From UMGS1491 sp944380925 (GTDB lineage: Bacteria; Bacillota; Clostridia; Oscillospirales; Acutalibacteraceae), in assembly GCA_944380925.1 (NCBI GenBank), contig CALWJD010000003.1, positions 1 to 64,000 of the forward strand: DNA of 64,000 nucleotides, given 5' to 3'. Positions 51,469-59,956 of this stretch are shown here, one piece after another; position 1 is the stretch's first letter; each line of letters starts with the position of its first letter. The translations under genes and the position numbers were made by a program. The notes under the pieces are model-generated. The model was not told the origin of the DNA. It did no database searches and saw only the letters and a list, made by a program, of their open reading frames with translations.

Positions 51469-52158
51469 CTAATATGCGAGTAGTGTCAACTGGCCTCTAA
51501 ATTCTATCAATATACAAATACGAGAATAGTCACTATTGTGCATGATACAAAAATCATTAAGTCGTTTGCCGTCTATTTTTTCTAAGTATTCTTTGAAATC
51601 ATGAAATAATGGCGAGGGCCTTTTAGAGTATTCTGTTAATACGCCCAAAATAGTACTACGTTGATGATCTGAACACAATTTCTGTAATGCTTCGCATTGG
51701 CTTTTGAGAATTTTTTTAATTTTTGTAAAGCTTCTTGTTTTTCTTTTTTCGAGTAGATAATGGTTGAAGTTACAGGGACTGGTACCGTCCACTATTGCGT
51801 GATATGCTTGGCGTTGCTTTTCCCACTCTACCAAAGTGCGTAGTTCTTCTGCGCATGGTAGCACAGACCACCCTTTTGCAATTAGTGAAGCTTGACAATC
51901 CTCAAATTTGGTGGACATTTCGCTGATGATTATGGGTGATTGGTTAGGGTTCATTGCTTCCGCGAATAGTTTCTTTTCCATGGAGTCTCCTATTGCTTTG
52001 ACGAACGTTGACAAGCAGTCTAATGTTGATTGTGTGTGTGATAAAAATGTTGGTAACGATGGTTTTGGCGGCTCTCCACTTGCATGAGCGAATGGAATGC
52101 AAAACAGGGTGCTGCTTATTGTAGCAATTGCGGTAAGTTTTGATAAAGTTTTTTCCAT
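51469..52158 (-). CDS. Secreted protein of unknown function, Cys-containing
   Basis: 229 residues: a signal peptide ending near CIPFAHA (residues 1-26), then a mainly helical mature domain with several Cys residues (DCLSTF, EDCQASL, LPCAEEL, SPCNFNH, SQCEALQKLC, NDFCIMHNSDYSRICILIEF), suggesting disulfides outside the cell. No known domain. It has its own near-consensus promoter and terminator, like the other secreted unknowns in this window. Possibly a host-interaction or surface protein. Confidence 0.7.
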   Translation of the reverse strand: MEKTLSKLTAIATISSTLFCIPFAHASGEPPKPSLPTFLSHTQSTLDCLSTFVKAIGDSMEKKLFAEAMNPNQSPIIISEMSTKFEDCQASLIAKGWSVLPCAEELRTLVEWEKQRQAYHAIVDGTSPCNFNHYLLEKRKTRSFTKIKKILKSQCEALQKLCSDHQRSTILGVLTEYSKRPSPLFHDFKEYLEKIDGKRLNDFCIMHNSDYSRICILIEFRGQLTLLAY

Positions 52159-52200
52159 TTTGAATCTCCTTAATTTAATTTTTATAATAGCCTAGTTATT

Positions 52201-52229
52201 ATTATATTAAAAGAATTATAAGAAGTCAA
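52201..52229 (-). promoter_or_regulatory. Promoter of the secreted Cys-containing protein gene
   Basis: On the minus strand TTGACT (52229-52224), 17 bases and TATAAT (52206-52201). Confidence 0.78.
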
Positions 52230-52446
52230 GAGGCGAATTTAATATATCCTTGAATTATAGCAAAAACACAAAAATAAATAATATACTAAATTAGGTGTTG
52301 CAAAGATGACATTCTTATGATAAAATATCCTAGTATGTAAAAAACGGTTTGTAAGGATTTATGCATTCGGTTTTGGCAGTACATAAATATCAGCATTCCT
52401 CTGCCGTGTGATTGGGCAAGAATGTGTGGATTATATGGAGGAAATG

Positions 52447-52788
52447 ATGAATTTATTGGAAAAAATTTCAGAATCATCGGTAAAAGAAAATTTGCCTGTA
52501 TTTAGCGTGGGCGACACAGTTAAGGTTAATGTTCAAATCAAAGAAGGCGAAAGAACACGTATTCAAGTTTTTGAAGGTGTTGTTATTGCCAGAAAAGGCA
52601 GCGGAGTTGCCGAAACTTTTACGGTAAGAAAAGTTTCTTACGGATATGGCGTGGAAAGAATTTTCCCAATTAATTCGCCAAATGTCAAAAATGTAAAGGT
52701 TATAAGGCAGGGCGATGTTCGCAGAAGTAAGCTTTATTACCTTAGAAGCCGTGTTGGTAAAGCAGCTAAGGTTAAGGAAAAGATTTAG
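52447..52788 (+). CDS. rplS: 50S ribosomal protein L19
   Basis: 113 residues from ATG 52447, with GGAGG 5 bases upstream (a second ATG at 52444 is too close). FSVGDTVKVNVQIKEGERTRIQVFEGVVIARKGSG and GVERIFPINSPNVKNVKVIRQGDVRRSKLYYLR are typical. The 250 bases upstream are not coding. Firmicutes often have an autoregulatory L19 leader there, but I cannot confirm it by eye. Confidence 0.97.
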   Translation: MNLLEKISESSVKENLPVFSVGDTVKVNVQIKEGERTRIQVFEGVVIARKGSGVAETFTVRKVSYGYGVERIFPINSPNVKNVKVIRQGDVRRSKLYYLRSRVGKAAKVKEKI

Positions 52789-52798
52789 CCTGTTTTCT

Positions 52799-52822
52799 AA
52801 AGGGACGGTTGTCCCTTTGTTT
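52799..52822 (+). terminator. Terminator after rplS
   Basis: AAAGGGAC (52799-52806) and GTCCCTTT (52811-52818) around GGTT, then GTTTA. Confidence 0.8.
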
Positions 52823-53057
52823 ATACCACCACAGTTGTTGCTTTTTTATAGTTTTTTAATAATTCTACTTAAATTTATAGAAAACATATGGAATTAATCT
52901 TGATTTAGGTGCTTAGATTTTTTTAAAATATTTTAATATTAATTTTAGTAAAATTAAGTGATATTTTTTTTGTGTTGTGTTAGAATAAAGGCGCATATGA
53001 AGTAAGCTATTTAATTTTATAAATACTTAACTACAAGTTTGAAGGTGGGAGATAGAA

Positions 53058-53642
53058 ATGAATACCGGGGAAGACGTTAAAAATTTAGATGCTGAAACTA
53101 CGATCCGATATCCGGCAAGTGAGTTTTCAAAATGGTGTTTTGATATTTTAGAAACGGTGATACAATCGTTTGTTATAGTGCTTATTATATTTACGCCGTT
53201 TTTTAGAGTTATGACGGTTGACGGAGAATCCATGATGGATACTCTATTTAACCAAGATAAGATTTTTGTTTGGAGATGGAACTATACGCCAACCAAGGGC
53301 GATGTTGTAACCATAACCCACGGACAAAAATTTGATAAGCCGATAGTAAAAAGAGTAATAGCAACCGGCGGCGATACGCTTAATATAGATTTTACGGATG
53401 GGAGCGTAACTGTTAATGGCGAAGTTTTAAATGAGACGTATATAAAAGAGCCTATGTGGCTCGAGGAAGATGGCGAAATTCCCGCCGTTGTGCCGATGGG
53501 GTATTGCTTTGTTATGGGAGATAACAGAAACCATTCGTCCGACAGTCGCTCAAAGCTGATAGGTTTGATTCCGGATGAAGATGTAATCGGAAAAGTTTCA
53601 TTTATAGTTTTCCCGTTTAATAGAATTTCCGCCGTGTCTTAG
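53058..53642 (+). CDS. lepB: Signal peptidase I
   Basis: 194 residues, with one N-terminal membrane helix (VIQSFVIVLIIFTPFF) and an outside catalytic domain. The nucleophile Ser lies in VDGESMMDTL, the general base Lys in KPIVKRVIATGGDTLNID, and MGDNRNHSSDSR is box E. It cleaves Sec signal peptides of exported proteins. GGTGGGAG precedes the ATG. It is the usual neighbour of rplS and rbgA. Confidence 0.95.
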   Translation: MNTGEDVKNLDAETTIRYPASEFSKWCFDILETVIQSFVIVLIIFTPFFRVMTVDGESMMDTLFNQDKIFVWRWNYTPTKGDVVTITHGQKFDKPIVKRVIATGGDTLNIDFTDGSVTVNGEVLNETYIKEPMWLEEDGEIPAVVPMGYCFVMGDNRNHSSDSRSKLIGLIPDEDVIGKVSFIVFPFNRISAVS

Positions 53643-53744
53643 AAAAGTTTGTTTTTGTGAATTAAAGTTTGTTTTATAGCTATATATTTAGAGTATGTGG
53701 TGGCCAAATTGTTTATAAATTTTCAAGAGGTGTATCAGTACTCT

Positions 53745-54335
53745 ATGTATAGCAAAAAGAAAGCATTTTTTAAGGATAGTTATGAGAGCAACATAAACAA
53801 GCACGCTGCTTCTAAATTTTCACAGTTTTTGTTTGAAACTTTGGAAGCAGTTATTTATGCCCTTATACTTATGATCGTATTTATGACATTTTTTTTTCGA
53901 ATTATAAGTGTAAGCGGTGTTTCTATGCTGGATACCCTGCATGATTTTGATAAAGTATTGATAAGCAGGTTTAATTATGCTCCCAAATGTGGCGATGTAG
54001 TAGTAATTAAAAGAGGGCAGTATCTGAACCAACCTCTGGTTAAAAGGATTATAGCAACCGAAGGGCAAAGCCTTAAAATAGATTATAACAATCAAGCGGT
54101 TTTTGTTGATGGTACTAAAATTAACGAAAGCTATCTTAAGGAATCCATGATCTGCCAAGGCGACGACTATATTCCTGAAAAAATTCCGAAAGGGTATTCG
54201 TTTGTAATGGGAGATAACCGTAATAAATCGTTAGATAGCAGATCGGGTACTGTCGGACTTATCGAAAACAAAAACATTGTCGGAAAAGCTGTTTTGATAA
54301 TTTTTTCACTTCATAAAACGGGCTGGGTCAGATAA
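53745..54335 (+). CDS. Second signal peptidase I
   Basis: 196 residues from ATG 53745, chosen because the length then matches the tandem paralogue; in-frame GTG 53697 would add 16 residues. Helix AVIYALILMIVFMTFFF, Ser in VSGVSMLDTL, Lys in QPLVKRIIATEGQSLKID and box E MGDNRNKSLDSRSG are intact. Sequence differs clearly from lepB upstream, so substrate preference may differ. A duplication of the leader peptidase matches the number of exported proteins in this window. Confidence 0.9.
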   Translation: MYSKKKAFFKDSYESNINKHAASKFSQFLFETLEAVIYALILMIVFMTFFFRIISVSGVSMLDTLHDFDKVLISRFNYAPKCGDVVVIKRGQYLNQPLVKRIIATEGQSLKIDYNNQAVFVDGTKINESYLKESMICQGDDYIPEKIPKGYSFVMGDNRNKSLDSRSGTVGLIENKNIVGKAVLIIFSLHKTGWVR

Positions 54336-54365
54336 TTCTTAGAAAACGATTTGGAGCTACTAAAT

Positions 54366-54611
54366 ATGTACAAAGAAGTGCTACGCCGAAATATCCGGAA
54401 AATTCATACAACACCAATGGGACTTAAACGAATTGCGAAAAACCTTAATATAAAAGAAAAAAATGCCCTTATATATTGCAAAGAAAAACTTTTGGAGGAG
54501 GGGTGTATTGTTTTTAAAAAGGGCAAGAATTTTTATTGCACGTTTGATAATATCGTTATAACAATAAATTCACATAGTTATACGATTATCACGGCGCACG
54601 TTTTATCTTAA
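54366..54611 (+). CDS. DUF3781 family protein
   Basis: 81 residues from ATG 54366 (GGAG 9 bases upstream). The pattern KIHTTPMGLKRIAKNL, KGKNFYCTFDNIVITIN and the ending YTIITAH are diagnostic of DUF3781 proteins, whose function is unknown. It opens a small accessory block between the signal peptidases and rbgA. Confidence 0.8.
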   Translation: MYKEVLRRNIRKIHTTPMGLKRIAKNLNIKEKNALIYCKEKLLEEGCIVFKKGKNFYCTFDNIVITINSHSYTIITAHVLS

Positions 54612-54646
54612 TAGGTTGGACTAAATTTTTGGAGGTATTATTGTTT

Positions 54647-54991
54647 ATGAAAGTAATAAAGAATGACGAAGTGTTTGAAGGAAGCAACAGCGAGAAATGC
54701 AAAATATTTGGATATCCTTTTGAGGATAAGGACATGGATATCTGTGTTTCGGTTATTACCGGCAGATACCCTGATTCGGGCTATTGTAAGCATCTTGTGT
54801 GTAAAGAGCTAATTTATGTGTTGGAAGGTTCCGGAAAATTACATTTTGAGGATAAAGTTGTAGATTTTGCGGCAGGAGATGCTGTTTGGGTAAATCCTAA
54901 TGAAAAGTATTATTGGGAAACAAATTACTGCAAAGTGACAATCACATGCTCGCCCGCTTGGTACAAAGAGCAATATGAGATAACTGAGTAG
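54647..54991 (+). CDS. Cupin domain protein
   Basis: 114 residues, a single small beta-barrel: ELIYVLEGSGKLHFEDKVVDFAAGDAVWVNPNEKYYWET has the cupin pattern G--G---F-----L--GD--W--P----Y. The first metal-binding His pair is replaced (CKHLVCKE), so metal binding is unsure. Substrate unknown. A TTG at 54641 is an alternative start, nearer to GGAGG (54631-54635). Confidence 0.75.
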   Translation: MKVIKNDEVFEGSNSEKCKIFGYPFEDKDMDICVSVITGRYPDSGYCKHLVCKELIYVLEGSGKLHFEDKVVDFAAGDAVWVNPNEKYYWETNYCKVTITCSPAWYKEQYEITE

Positions 54992-55094
54992 TGTTCCTTA
55001 TATACGTTTAAAATTCGTTTTAACGACGCTTGAATATTATAATAAAATTTGCTAAAATACCCTTATATAATGCTAAATATAGGGGAGAAAGTTT

Positions 55095-55562
55095 GTGTAT
55101 ACCACAAAGATTAAATATACTTACGATGAATACAAAAAATTATCAGAATTTTCGATGAACTTACAATTACGAAAGACAAAAATTATATGTTATCTGTTGG
55201 TGGCGCTTATCAGTGTTTTTACATTTTTTGTAACTCAAAGCATATATGGAGCGCTTTTGACGCTGATAGTTGCGCTATTTATACCATTGATGACGAAATT
55301 TAATACCAATAGATTGATAAGAAAAATCTGAAATTCGAATAAATTAATGCAAAATGATGAAGTAGAAATTATATTTGATGATTCGGGCTGGAGCACTGTA
55401 AACGAGCGCGGAACATATCACTATAAGTATGATGACATATATAAAATAGCTGAAACTAAAACTAATATTTATATATTTATATCTATAAATATGGCTACGA
55501 TACTTGTAAAAGATAACTGCAGCGAAGAACTGATTGATTTTGTAAGAAAACTTAAGAAATAG
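55095..55562 (+). pseudogene. YcxB-like membrane protein gene with in-frame TGA
   Basis: GTG 55095 with AGGGGAG upstream. The first 78 codons encode a cytoplasmic start and two membrane helices (IICYLLVALISVFTFFV and ALLTLIVALFIPLM), as in YcxB-like proteins. Codon 79 is TGA (55329-55331), after which the same frame continues for about 76 codons with the YcxB-like C-terminal domain (NDEVEIIFDDSGWSTVNERG, YKYDDIYKI). Either a TGG to TGA change has split the gene or both halves are made separately; the second half has no ribosome site. Confidence 0.7.
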
Positions 55563-55588
55563 TCATCTTGTGTATTATATTTTAACTT

Positions 55589-55619
55589 AAAGAGTAGAAG
55601 AAAATTCTACTCTTTTGTG
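55589..55619 (+). terminator. Terminator after the YcxB-like gene
   Basis: AAAGAGTAGAA (55589-55599) pairs perfectly with TTCTACTCTTT (55605-55615), then TGTG. Confidence 0.8.
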
Positions 55620-55669
55620 TTATAATTTAACTGATGTTAATGTACTTAAACTGAAGGAGATAAAGAAAT

Positions 55670-56005
55670 ATGGTTGGAAATTATAAAGTAATAACGCTTT
55701 GCGGCTCTACACGGTTTAGAGATGAGTTTTTTAAGGTGCAAAGGGATCTGAATCTCAAAGGCAATATAGTTATTTCCGTGGGGGTTTTTAACCATGGAGA
55801 AGATTCTAAAGTTTGGGAAAAAATGGATGAAAAAACTATGGAAAAAACAAAATAAATGCTTGATGATATGCATAAAAGAAAAATAGATATGGCTGATGAA
55901 ATTTTTGTTATAAACGTCGGCGGTTATATAGGGGAGAGTACTAAATCCGAAATCGAGTATGCAAAAATGCATGGTAAAAAAATAAATTATTTGGAAAATA
56001 ATTAA
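55670..56005 (+). pseudogene. Nucleoside 2-deoxyribosyltransferase-like protein, nonsense-split
   Basis: ATG 55670 follows AAGGAG and begins YKVITLCGSTRFRDEFFKVQ, a signature of NDT-like small proteins. TAA at 55853-55855 interrupts the frame, after which EMLDDMHKRK-type sequence goes on in the same frame (KIDMADEIFVINVGGYIGESTKSEIEYAK) to 56005. GAA to TAA is the simplest cause. The ATG right behind the stop (55856) could restart translation, giving a split protein, but it has no ribosome site. Confidence 0.83.
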
Positions 56006-56023
56006 AGAAGGCAACAACAAACA

Positions 56024-56473
56024 ATGGATATCAAAATATACAAAGTTAATCCAGATTCCGAACTTAATAAAAAGTTACTTACATTTGTTGAAAACAGTTC
56101 ATGGAACGATACAAAAGAGCACACCGCAAAAATGATACGTGAGAATAACTTTAGTGATTGGGAGTCCATGTTTGTTGCAATGGATAAAGATAAAATAGTT
56201 GGACATGCATCGATTTTAAAAACTGATTATTACCCATTACCGGAAATTTCCCCGTGGATATCAACTGTTTTTGTTACAGAAGAATATCGAGGAATGAAAA
56301 TAAGCGGTTTAATGATAGATTTTATTAATAAATATGCTAAAGAGTTGGGTTTTGATAAAACATATATACCATCCGAACATTTCGGTATTTACGAAAAGTA
56401 TGGCTACAAATATATAAAAGATATTGTTAATTATGGCGGGGGTATCGACCATTTGTTTTTTAAAAGAATATGA
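56024..56473 (+). CDS. GNAT family N-acetyltransferase
   Basis: 149 residues. ISTVFVTEEYRGMKISGLMIDFINKYAKELGFDKTYIPSEHFGIYEKYGYKYI spans motif A (with RGMKIS in place of RGxGIG, a weakened pyrophosphate loop) and motif B. Target unknown. It lies 18 bases after the broken NDT-like gene. Confidence 0.8.
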   Translation: MDIKIYKVNPDSELNKKLLTFVENSSWNDTKEHTAKMIRENNFSDWESMFVAMDKDKIVGHASILKTDYYPLPEISPWISTVFVTEEYRGMKISGLMIDFINKYAKELGFDKTYIPSEHFGIYEKYGYKYIKDIVNYGGGIDHLFFKRI

Positions 56474-56509
56474 TTTTATAATCGTAACAAATCCATGGAG
56501 GTATCTCAA

Positions 56510-56575
56510 ATGAGCGAAAACAATATAAATTGCGATATAGGGATTTTTACATATTTAATAAATTTAGAAAAATAA
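56510..56575 (+). CDS. Possible 21-residue ORF or 5' remnant of a gene
   Basis: ATG 56510 has an excellent ribosome site (GGAGG, 8-base spacer) and reads MSENNINCDIGIFTYLINLEK before TAA. No continuation in other frames was obvious. It could be the stub of a deleted gene or a real small peptide. Confidence 0.3.
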   Translation: MSENNINCDIGIFTYLINLEK

Positions 56576-56615
56576 AGTTGATAGATAAATAGTAAGTTAT
56601 AGTGGAGATTTTATT

Positions 56616-57056
56616 ATGGAATGTAGAGAGTGTTACAGTGATAAAAGTAGAATTACGCCTTTGTTAGGTGCAAGACAATGTTTAGAAAATCATTTACAAT
56701 ATGTTTGCGGAACTTGCGGTAGATGTATTTGTATTGATAAAGATAAAATAAGAGGCCTACAAAGATGGAACTTTCCGTTTAAAAGTTTAAATATAGCAAA
56801 ATTATATTTACGAACAGCAGATTTTACCAATAGAAAATGCTGTGGCATCTATGAGATAGAAAATTCAAAAGGAAGAAAATCATATAAGATATTTGCAAGT
56901 GAAACAGAGCTTAAAGAATATTTGTTAAAAAACAAAGATAAAGTTTGTAAAGATAATAAAGAAATGTTTTCAATGAATGAGTATAAAGAATATAAAAATA
57001 CTCAAATCAAGCATTTATCACAAGATGAAGTTGAAAAATATTTAAGTGAAATGTAA
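56616..57056 (+). CDS. Cys-rich zinc-ribbon-like protein
   Basis: 146 residues. CREC near the start and CGTCGRCIC (residues 30-38) form a probable zinc site, with KCC at about residue 74. The rest is charged and helical (SETELKEYLLKNKDK, HLSQDEVEKYLSEM). It resembles small clostridial proteins annotated only as hypothetical. No partner is evident; it ends just before rbgA. Confidence 0.65.
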   Translation: MECRECYSDKSRITPLLGARQCLENHLQYVCGTCGRCICIDKDKIRGLQRWNFPFKSLNIAKLYLRTADFTNRKCCGIYEIENSKGRKSYKIFASETELKEYLLKNKDKVCKDNKEMFSMNEYKEYKNTQIKHLSQDEVEKYLSEM

Positions 57057-57111
57057 CACACAAATTACAATTTATAGAGTGTTTAATTTGAAAAAATACG
57101 GAAGTGAAAGA

Positions 57112-58002
57112 ATGAGTAAAGAAAGTGAAGAAATTTTTCATAAAGTCCATATAGCATGGTTCCCCGGACACATGGCAAAAACAAAAAGGCTTTTGAAAGA
57201 AGCTCTTAAAAATATAGATCTTGTTGTGGAGGTTTTAGATGCAAGGATTCCGTATAGCAGTTCAAATCCGGATTTAAATCAAATAATTGAGAATAAACCA
57301 AAAATAATCATTTTAAATAAATCCGATTTATCTGACCCAACCCAAAATCAAAAGTGGATAAAGCATTATGAAGCCACAGGATATCCTTGCATGGAGTTTA
57401 GCTCTAAAAGTAATAAATATGTTTCTGATTTTAAAAATAAGGTTTTAAATATAATGGAGGATAAAATTCAAAAGTTCAAATCGAAAGGTTTGCTTGGGTA
57501 TAAGATAAGGGTAATGGTTGTTGGCATTCCAAATTCCGGTAAATCTTCGTTTATAAATAAAATTTGTGGGAAATCAAAGTGTAAGGTTGAAAACAGGCCC
57601 GGTGTTACGCGCCAAAATCAGTGGTATAGTGTTGGTGATAATATCGAGTTTTTGGATACGCCCGGGGTTTTATGGCCAAAATTTGATGATGAAAAAGTTG
57701 CTTATAATTTGGCTTTTACGGGAGCTATAAAAGATAAAATACTCGATACCGAAGATTTGGCGTTTCATTTTATAAAATCTGTGAAAGAAAGATACTGCCA
57801 AAATATTTGCGATAGGTTTGGTGTTGATATTTCTAAAATTTCTGAATCGGACCCTTGGGAAGCGGTAGAGTTTATCGGTAAAAAGCGAGGTTTTCTTATA
57901 TCCGGAGGAGAAATAGATACGCTGCGGACTTCCAATATGATTTTGGAGGAATTTAGAAGCGGCAAATTTGGAAGAATTAGTTTGGAAAGTCCCAATGATT
58001 AG
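57112..58002 (+). CDS. rbgA: Ribosome biogenesis GTPase RbgA/YlqF
   Basis: 296 residues from ATG 57112 (GGAAGTG upstream). Circularly permuted GTPase: WFPGHMAKTKRLLKEAL, VVEVLDARIPYSSSNP, G4 LNKSDL, then G1 GIPNSGKSSFINKI, G2 RPGVTR and G3 DTPGVLWP. It acts in late maturation of the 50S subunit. The rplS-lepB-rbgA-rnhB order is conserved in Firmicutes, here interrupted by accessory genes. Confidence 0.95.
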   Translation: MSKESEEIFHKVHIAWFPGHMAKTKRLLKEALKNIDLVVEVLDARIPYSSSNPDLNQIIENKPKIIILNKSDLSDPTQNQKWIKHYEATGYPCMEFSSKSNKYVSDFKNKVLNIMEDKIQKFKSKGLLGYKIRVMVVGIPNSGKSSFINKICGKSKCKVENRPGVTRQNQWYSVGDNIEFLDTPGVLWPKFDDEKVAYNLAFTGAIKDKILDTEDLAFHFIKSVKERYCQNICDRFGVDISKISESDPWEAVEFIGKKRGFLISGGEIDTLRTSNMILEEFRSGKFGRISLESPND

Positions 58003-58026
58003 ATTATTTTGTTTAGGAAGGTTTTT

Positions 58027-58632
58027 ATGGATTGGCTAAGTTACGAAAAAATGTATTTAAATCAGGGCTATAAGTTTATTTGTGGGGTAGATGAAGCGGG
58101 CAGAGGTCCGCTTGCAGGTGACGTTTATGCGGCAGCGGTTATTCTGCCCGAAGAAACTGTTATTGAGGGGATAAATGATTCTAAAAAACTAAGCGAGAAA
58201 AAAAGAGAATATTTATTTGATGTGATTAAAGAAAAAGCGTTCGGTTACAGCATTGCCTCCGCAAGCGCCGAGGAAATTGATAGTTTAAATATATTGCAGG
58301 CAACTTTTTTGGCAATGAAGCGAGCCGTAAATGGGCTTAATCCAAAAGCGGATTTTGCCATGATAGATGGTAACCGAACACCAAAACTGGATATACCGCT
58401 TGCGACTATTATTAAAGGCGATTCACTTTCTTGTTCCATAGCAGCTGCGTCTATTTTAGCAAAGGTAACAAGGGATAGGGTAATGAAAAAAGAGGCGCAA
58501 AAATATCCTGAATATTTCTTTGAAAAACATAAGGGATACGGAACAAAACTACATTTTGAAATGATAAAAAAATATGGGCCGTGTCCTATACATAGAAGAT
58601 CGTTTTTAAGAAAGATTCTCAAAGATAACTAG
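58027..58632 (+). CDS. rnhB: Ribonuclease HII
   Basis: 201 residues from ATG 58027 (TAGGAAGG upstream). CGVDEAGRGPLAGDVYAAAVIL contains the DEAGRGP catalytic motif; NDSKKLSEKKRE, DGNRTP and the fourth acidic residue in AAASILAKVTRDRVM are intact. It removes ribonucleotides and RNA from DNA. Confidence 0.96.
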   Translation: MDWLSYEKMYLNQGYKFICGVDEAGRGPLAGDVYAAAVILPEETVIEGINDSKKLSEKKREYLFDVIKEKAFGYSIASASAEEIDSLNILQATFLAMKRAVNGLNPKADFAMIDGNRTPKLDIPLATIIKGDSLSCSIAAASILAKVTRDRVMKKEAQKYPEYFFEKHKGYGTKLHFEMIKKYGPCPIHRRSFLRKILKDN

Positions 58633-58641
58633 GAGTAAAAC

Positions 58642-59022
58642 TTGAAAAATATTGATACCGGTAAATTGGGCGAAAACGCAGTTAAAGAATATCTTTTAAA
58701 TAAAGGATATATTTTTTTAAAAAGTAATTATCATAGCCGATATGGTGAAATAGATATAATTTTTGAAAATGATAAATATATTATTTTTGTGGAAGTAAAA
58801 ACCCGCAAAAAAGGCTCTTTGGTGCGAGGAATAGATTCTGTGGATATTTTTAAAAGGGGAAATATAGTAAAAACAGCCCTTATGTATCTTGCGGAATTTA
58901 AGCCCCAAAAGCAGCCGAGATTTGATGTTGCGGAAGTATTAATTAACAGAATGGGGGAATGTGAGAAGATAAATTATTTTGAAAACGCTTTCGATATGGA
59001 GGAACTTGGTGCATTTTTTTGA
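58642..59022 (+). CDS. yraN: YraN family (UPF0102) endonuclease-like protein
   Basis: 126 residues. TGKLGENAVKEYLLNKGYIFLKSNYHSRYGEIDIIFENDKYIIFVEVKTRKKGS has the E-D-EVK nuclease fold of Holliday junction resolvase-like proteins. TTG start with AGGAG. Role in DNA processing is presumed. Its end overlaps the start of the dipeptidase gene. Confidence 0.92.
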   Translation: MKNIDTGKLGENAVKEYLLNKGYIFLKSNYHSRYGEIDIIFENDKYIIFVEVKTRKKGSLVRGIDSVDIFKRGNIVKTALMYLAEFKPQKQPRFDVAEVLINRMGECEKINYFENAFDMEELGAFF

Positions 59023-59944
59023 CCTTCACTGTGATACGCTTTATAGAGCGTTAATCGAGGGCAAAAGTTTAGATGACGGTGACCTCGATGTGTCGTTTAA
59101 AAAAATGTGTAGTTTAAATTTATATATAGGTTGCTTTGCCGTGTGGATTCCCGATACTTTTCGTGGCGGAAAAGCGATGAAGCTTTTTGATGATTGCGTA
59201 AATTTATTAGAAAAATCTGTAAGTAAAAAATCATATAATATTAGCTTTTTAAAAAACAGAAACGATTTTAAAAAAGTAAAGCGCGCCGGTTCGGGGCAAG
59301 GAATTATTTTATCCGTTGAAGGCGGAGCGGTTCTGGGCGGCAAAATAAAAAATGTCGATTATCTTTATAAAAAAGGCGTAAGAATAATAACGCTTACCTG
59401 GAACGGACCGTGTGAAATTGGCGATGGAATTGGAGTAAAGAATGGGGGAGGATTAACTGAATTCGGGCGCAAGGCTGTATCTAAAATGGAAAAATTAAAT
59501 ATCATTATCGACCTATCGCACGCGAGCGAAAAGCTTTTCTACGATGTTGCAAAAATCACAAGAAATCCGTTTGTTCTTAGCCATTCTAACTCCAGAACCA
59601 TATGTTCAAATCCAAGAAATATTACCGACGAGCAGTTTAAGGTTGTTAAGGCTCGCAAAGGGCTTATAGGGGTGAATTTTTGCAAGGAGTTTCTAAGTGG
59701 AAATCAGGACGTAATGTTTGATGATGTAAGACGCCATATAGAACATTTTTTGGAACTCGGTGGAGAAAACAACTTGGCATTTGGTAGCGATTTTGACGGT
59801 GCGGAAATTTTGGAAGATGTTAAGAAGCTCCCCAAAATTAAAAATTTATATGAATATTTTTTAATTAAGAATTATAATGAAACTTTACTTGATAAAATAT
59901 TTTTTAAAAACGCTTTTGAATTCGTTTTTAAAAATATGGGTTAG
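59009..59944 (+). CDS. Membrane dipeptidase (M19 family)
   Basis: 311 residues from GTG 59009 (GGAGG 6 bases upstream, inside yraN). FDLHCDTLYRALIE gives the first zinc pair H-D, ILSVEGG the bridging Glu, LSHASEK and LSHSNSR the further His ligands, and AFGSDFDGAE the Asp. It hydrolyses dipeptides. No signal peptide, so it acts in the cytoplasm. Confidence 0.93.
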   Translation: MHFFDLHCDTLYRALIEGKSLDDGDLDVSFKKMCSLNLYIGCFAVWIPDTFRGGKAMKLFDDCVNLLEKSVSKKSYNISFLKNRNDFKKVKRAGSGQGIILSVEGGAVLGGKIKNVDYLYKKGVRIITLTWNGPCEIGDGIGVKNGGGLTEFGRKAVSKMEKLNIIIDLSHASEKLFYDVAKITRNPFVLSHSNSRTICSNPRNITDEQFKVVKARKGLIGVNFCKEFLSGNQDVMFDDVRRHIEHFLELGGENNLAFGSDFDGAEILEDVKKLPKIKNLYEYFLIKNYNETLLDKIFFKNAFEFVFKNMG

Positions 59945-59956
59945 TTGGAGGTTTAA

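Noticed and set aside
52230..52446. Autoregulatory L19 leader RNA before rplS
   Set aside because: Such leaders exist in Firmicutes, but I could not trace the consensus structure by eye, so it is not listed as a feature.
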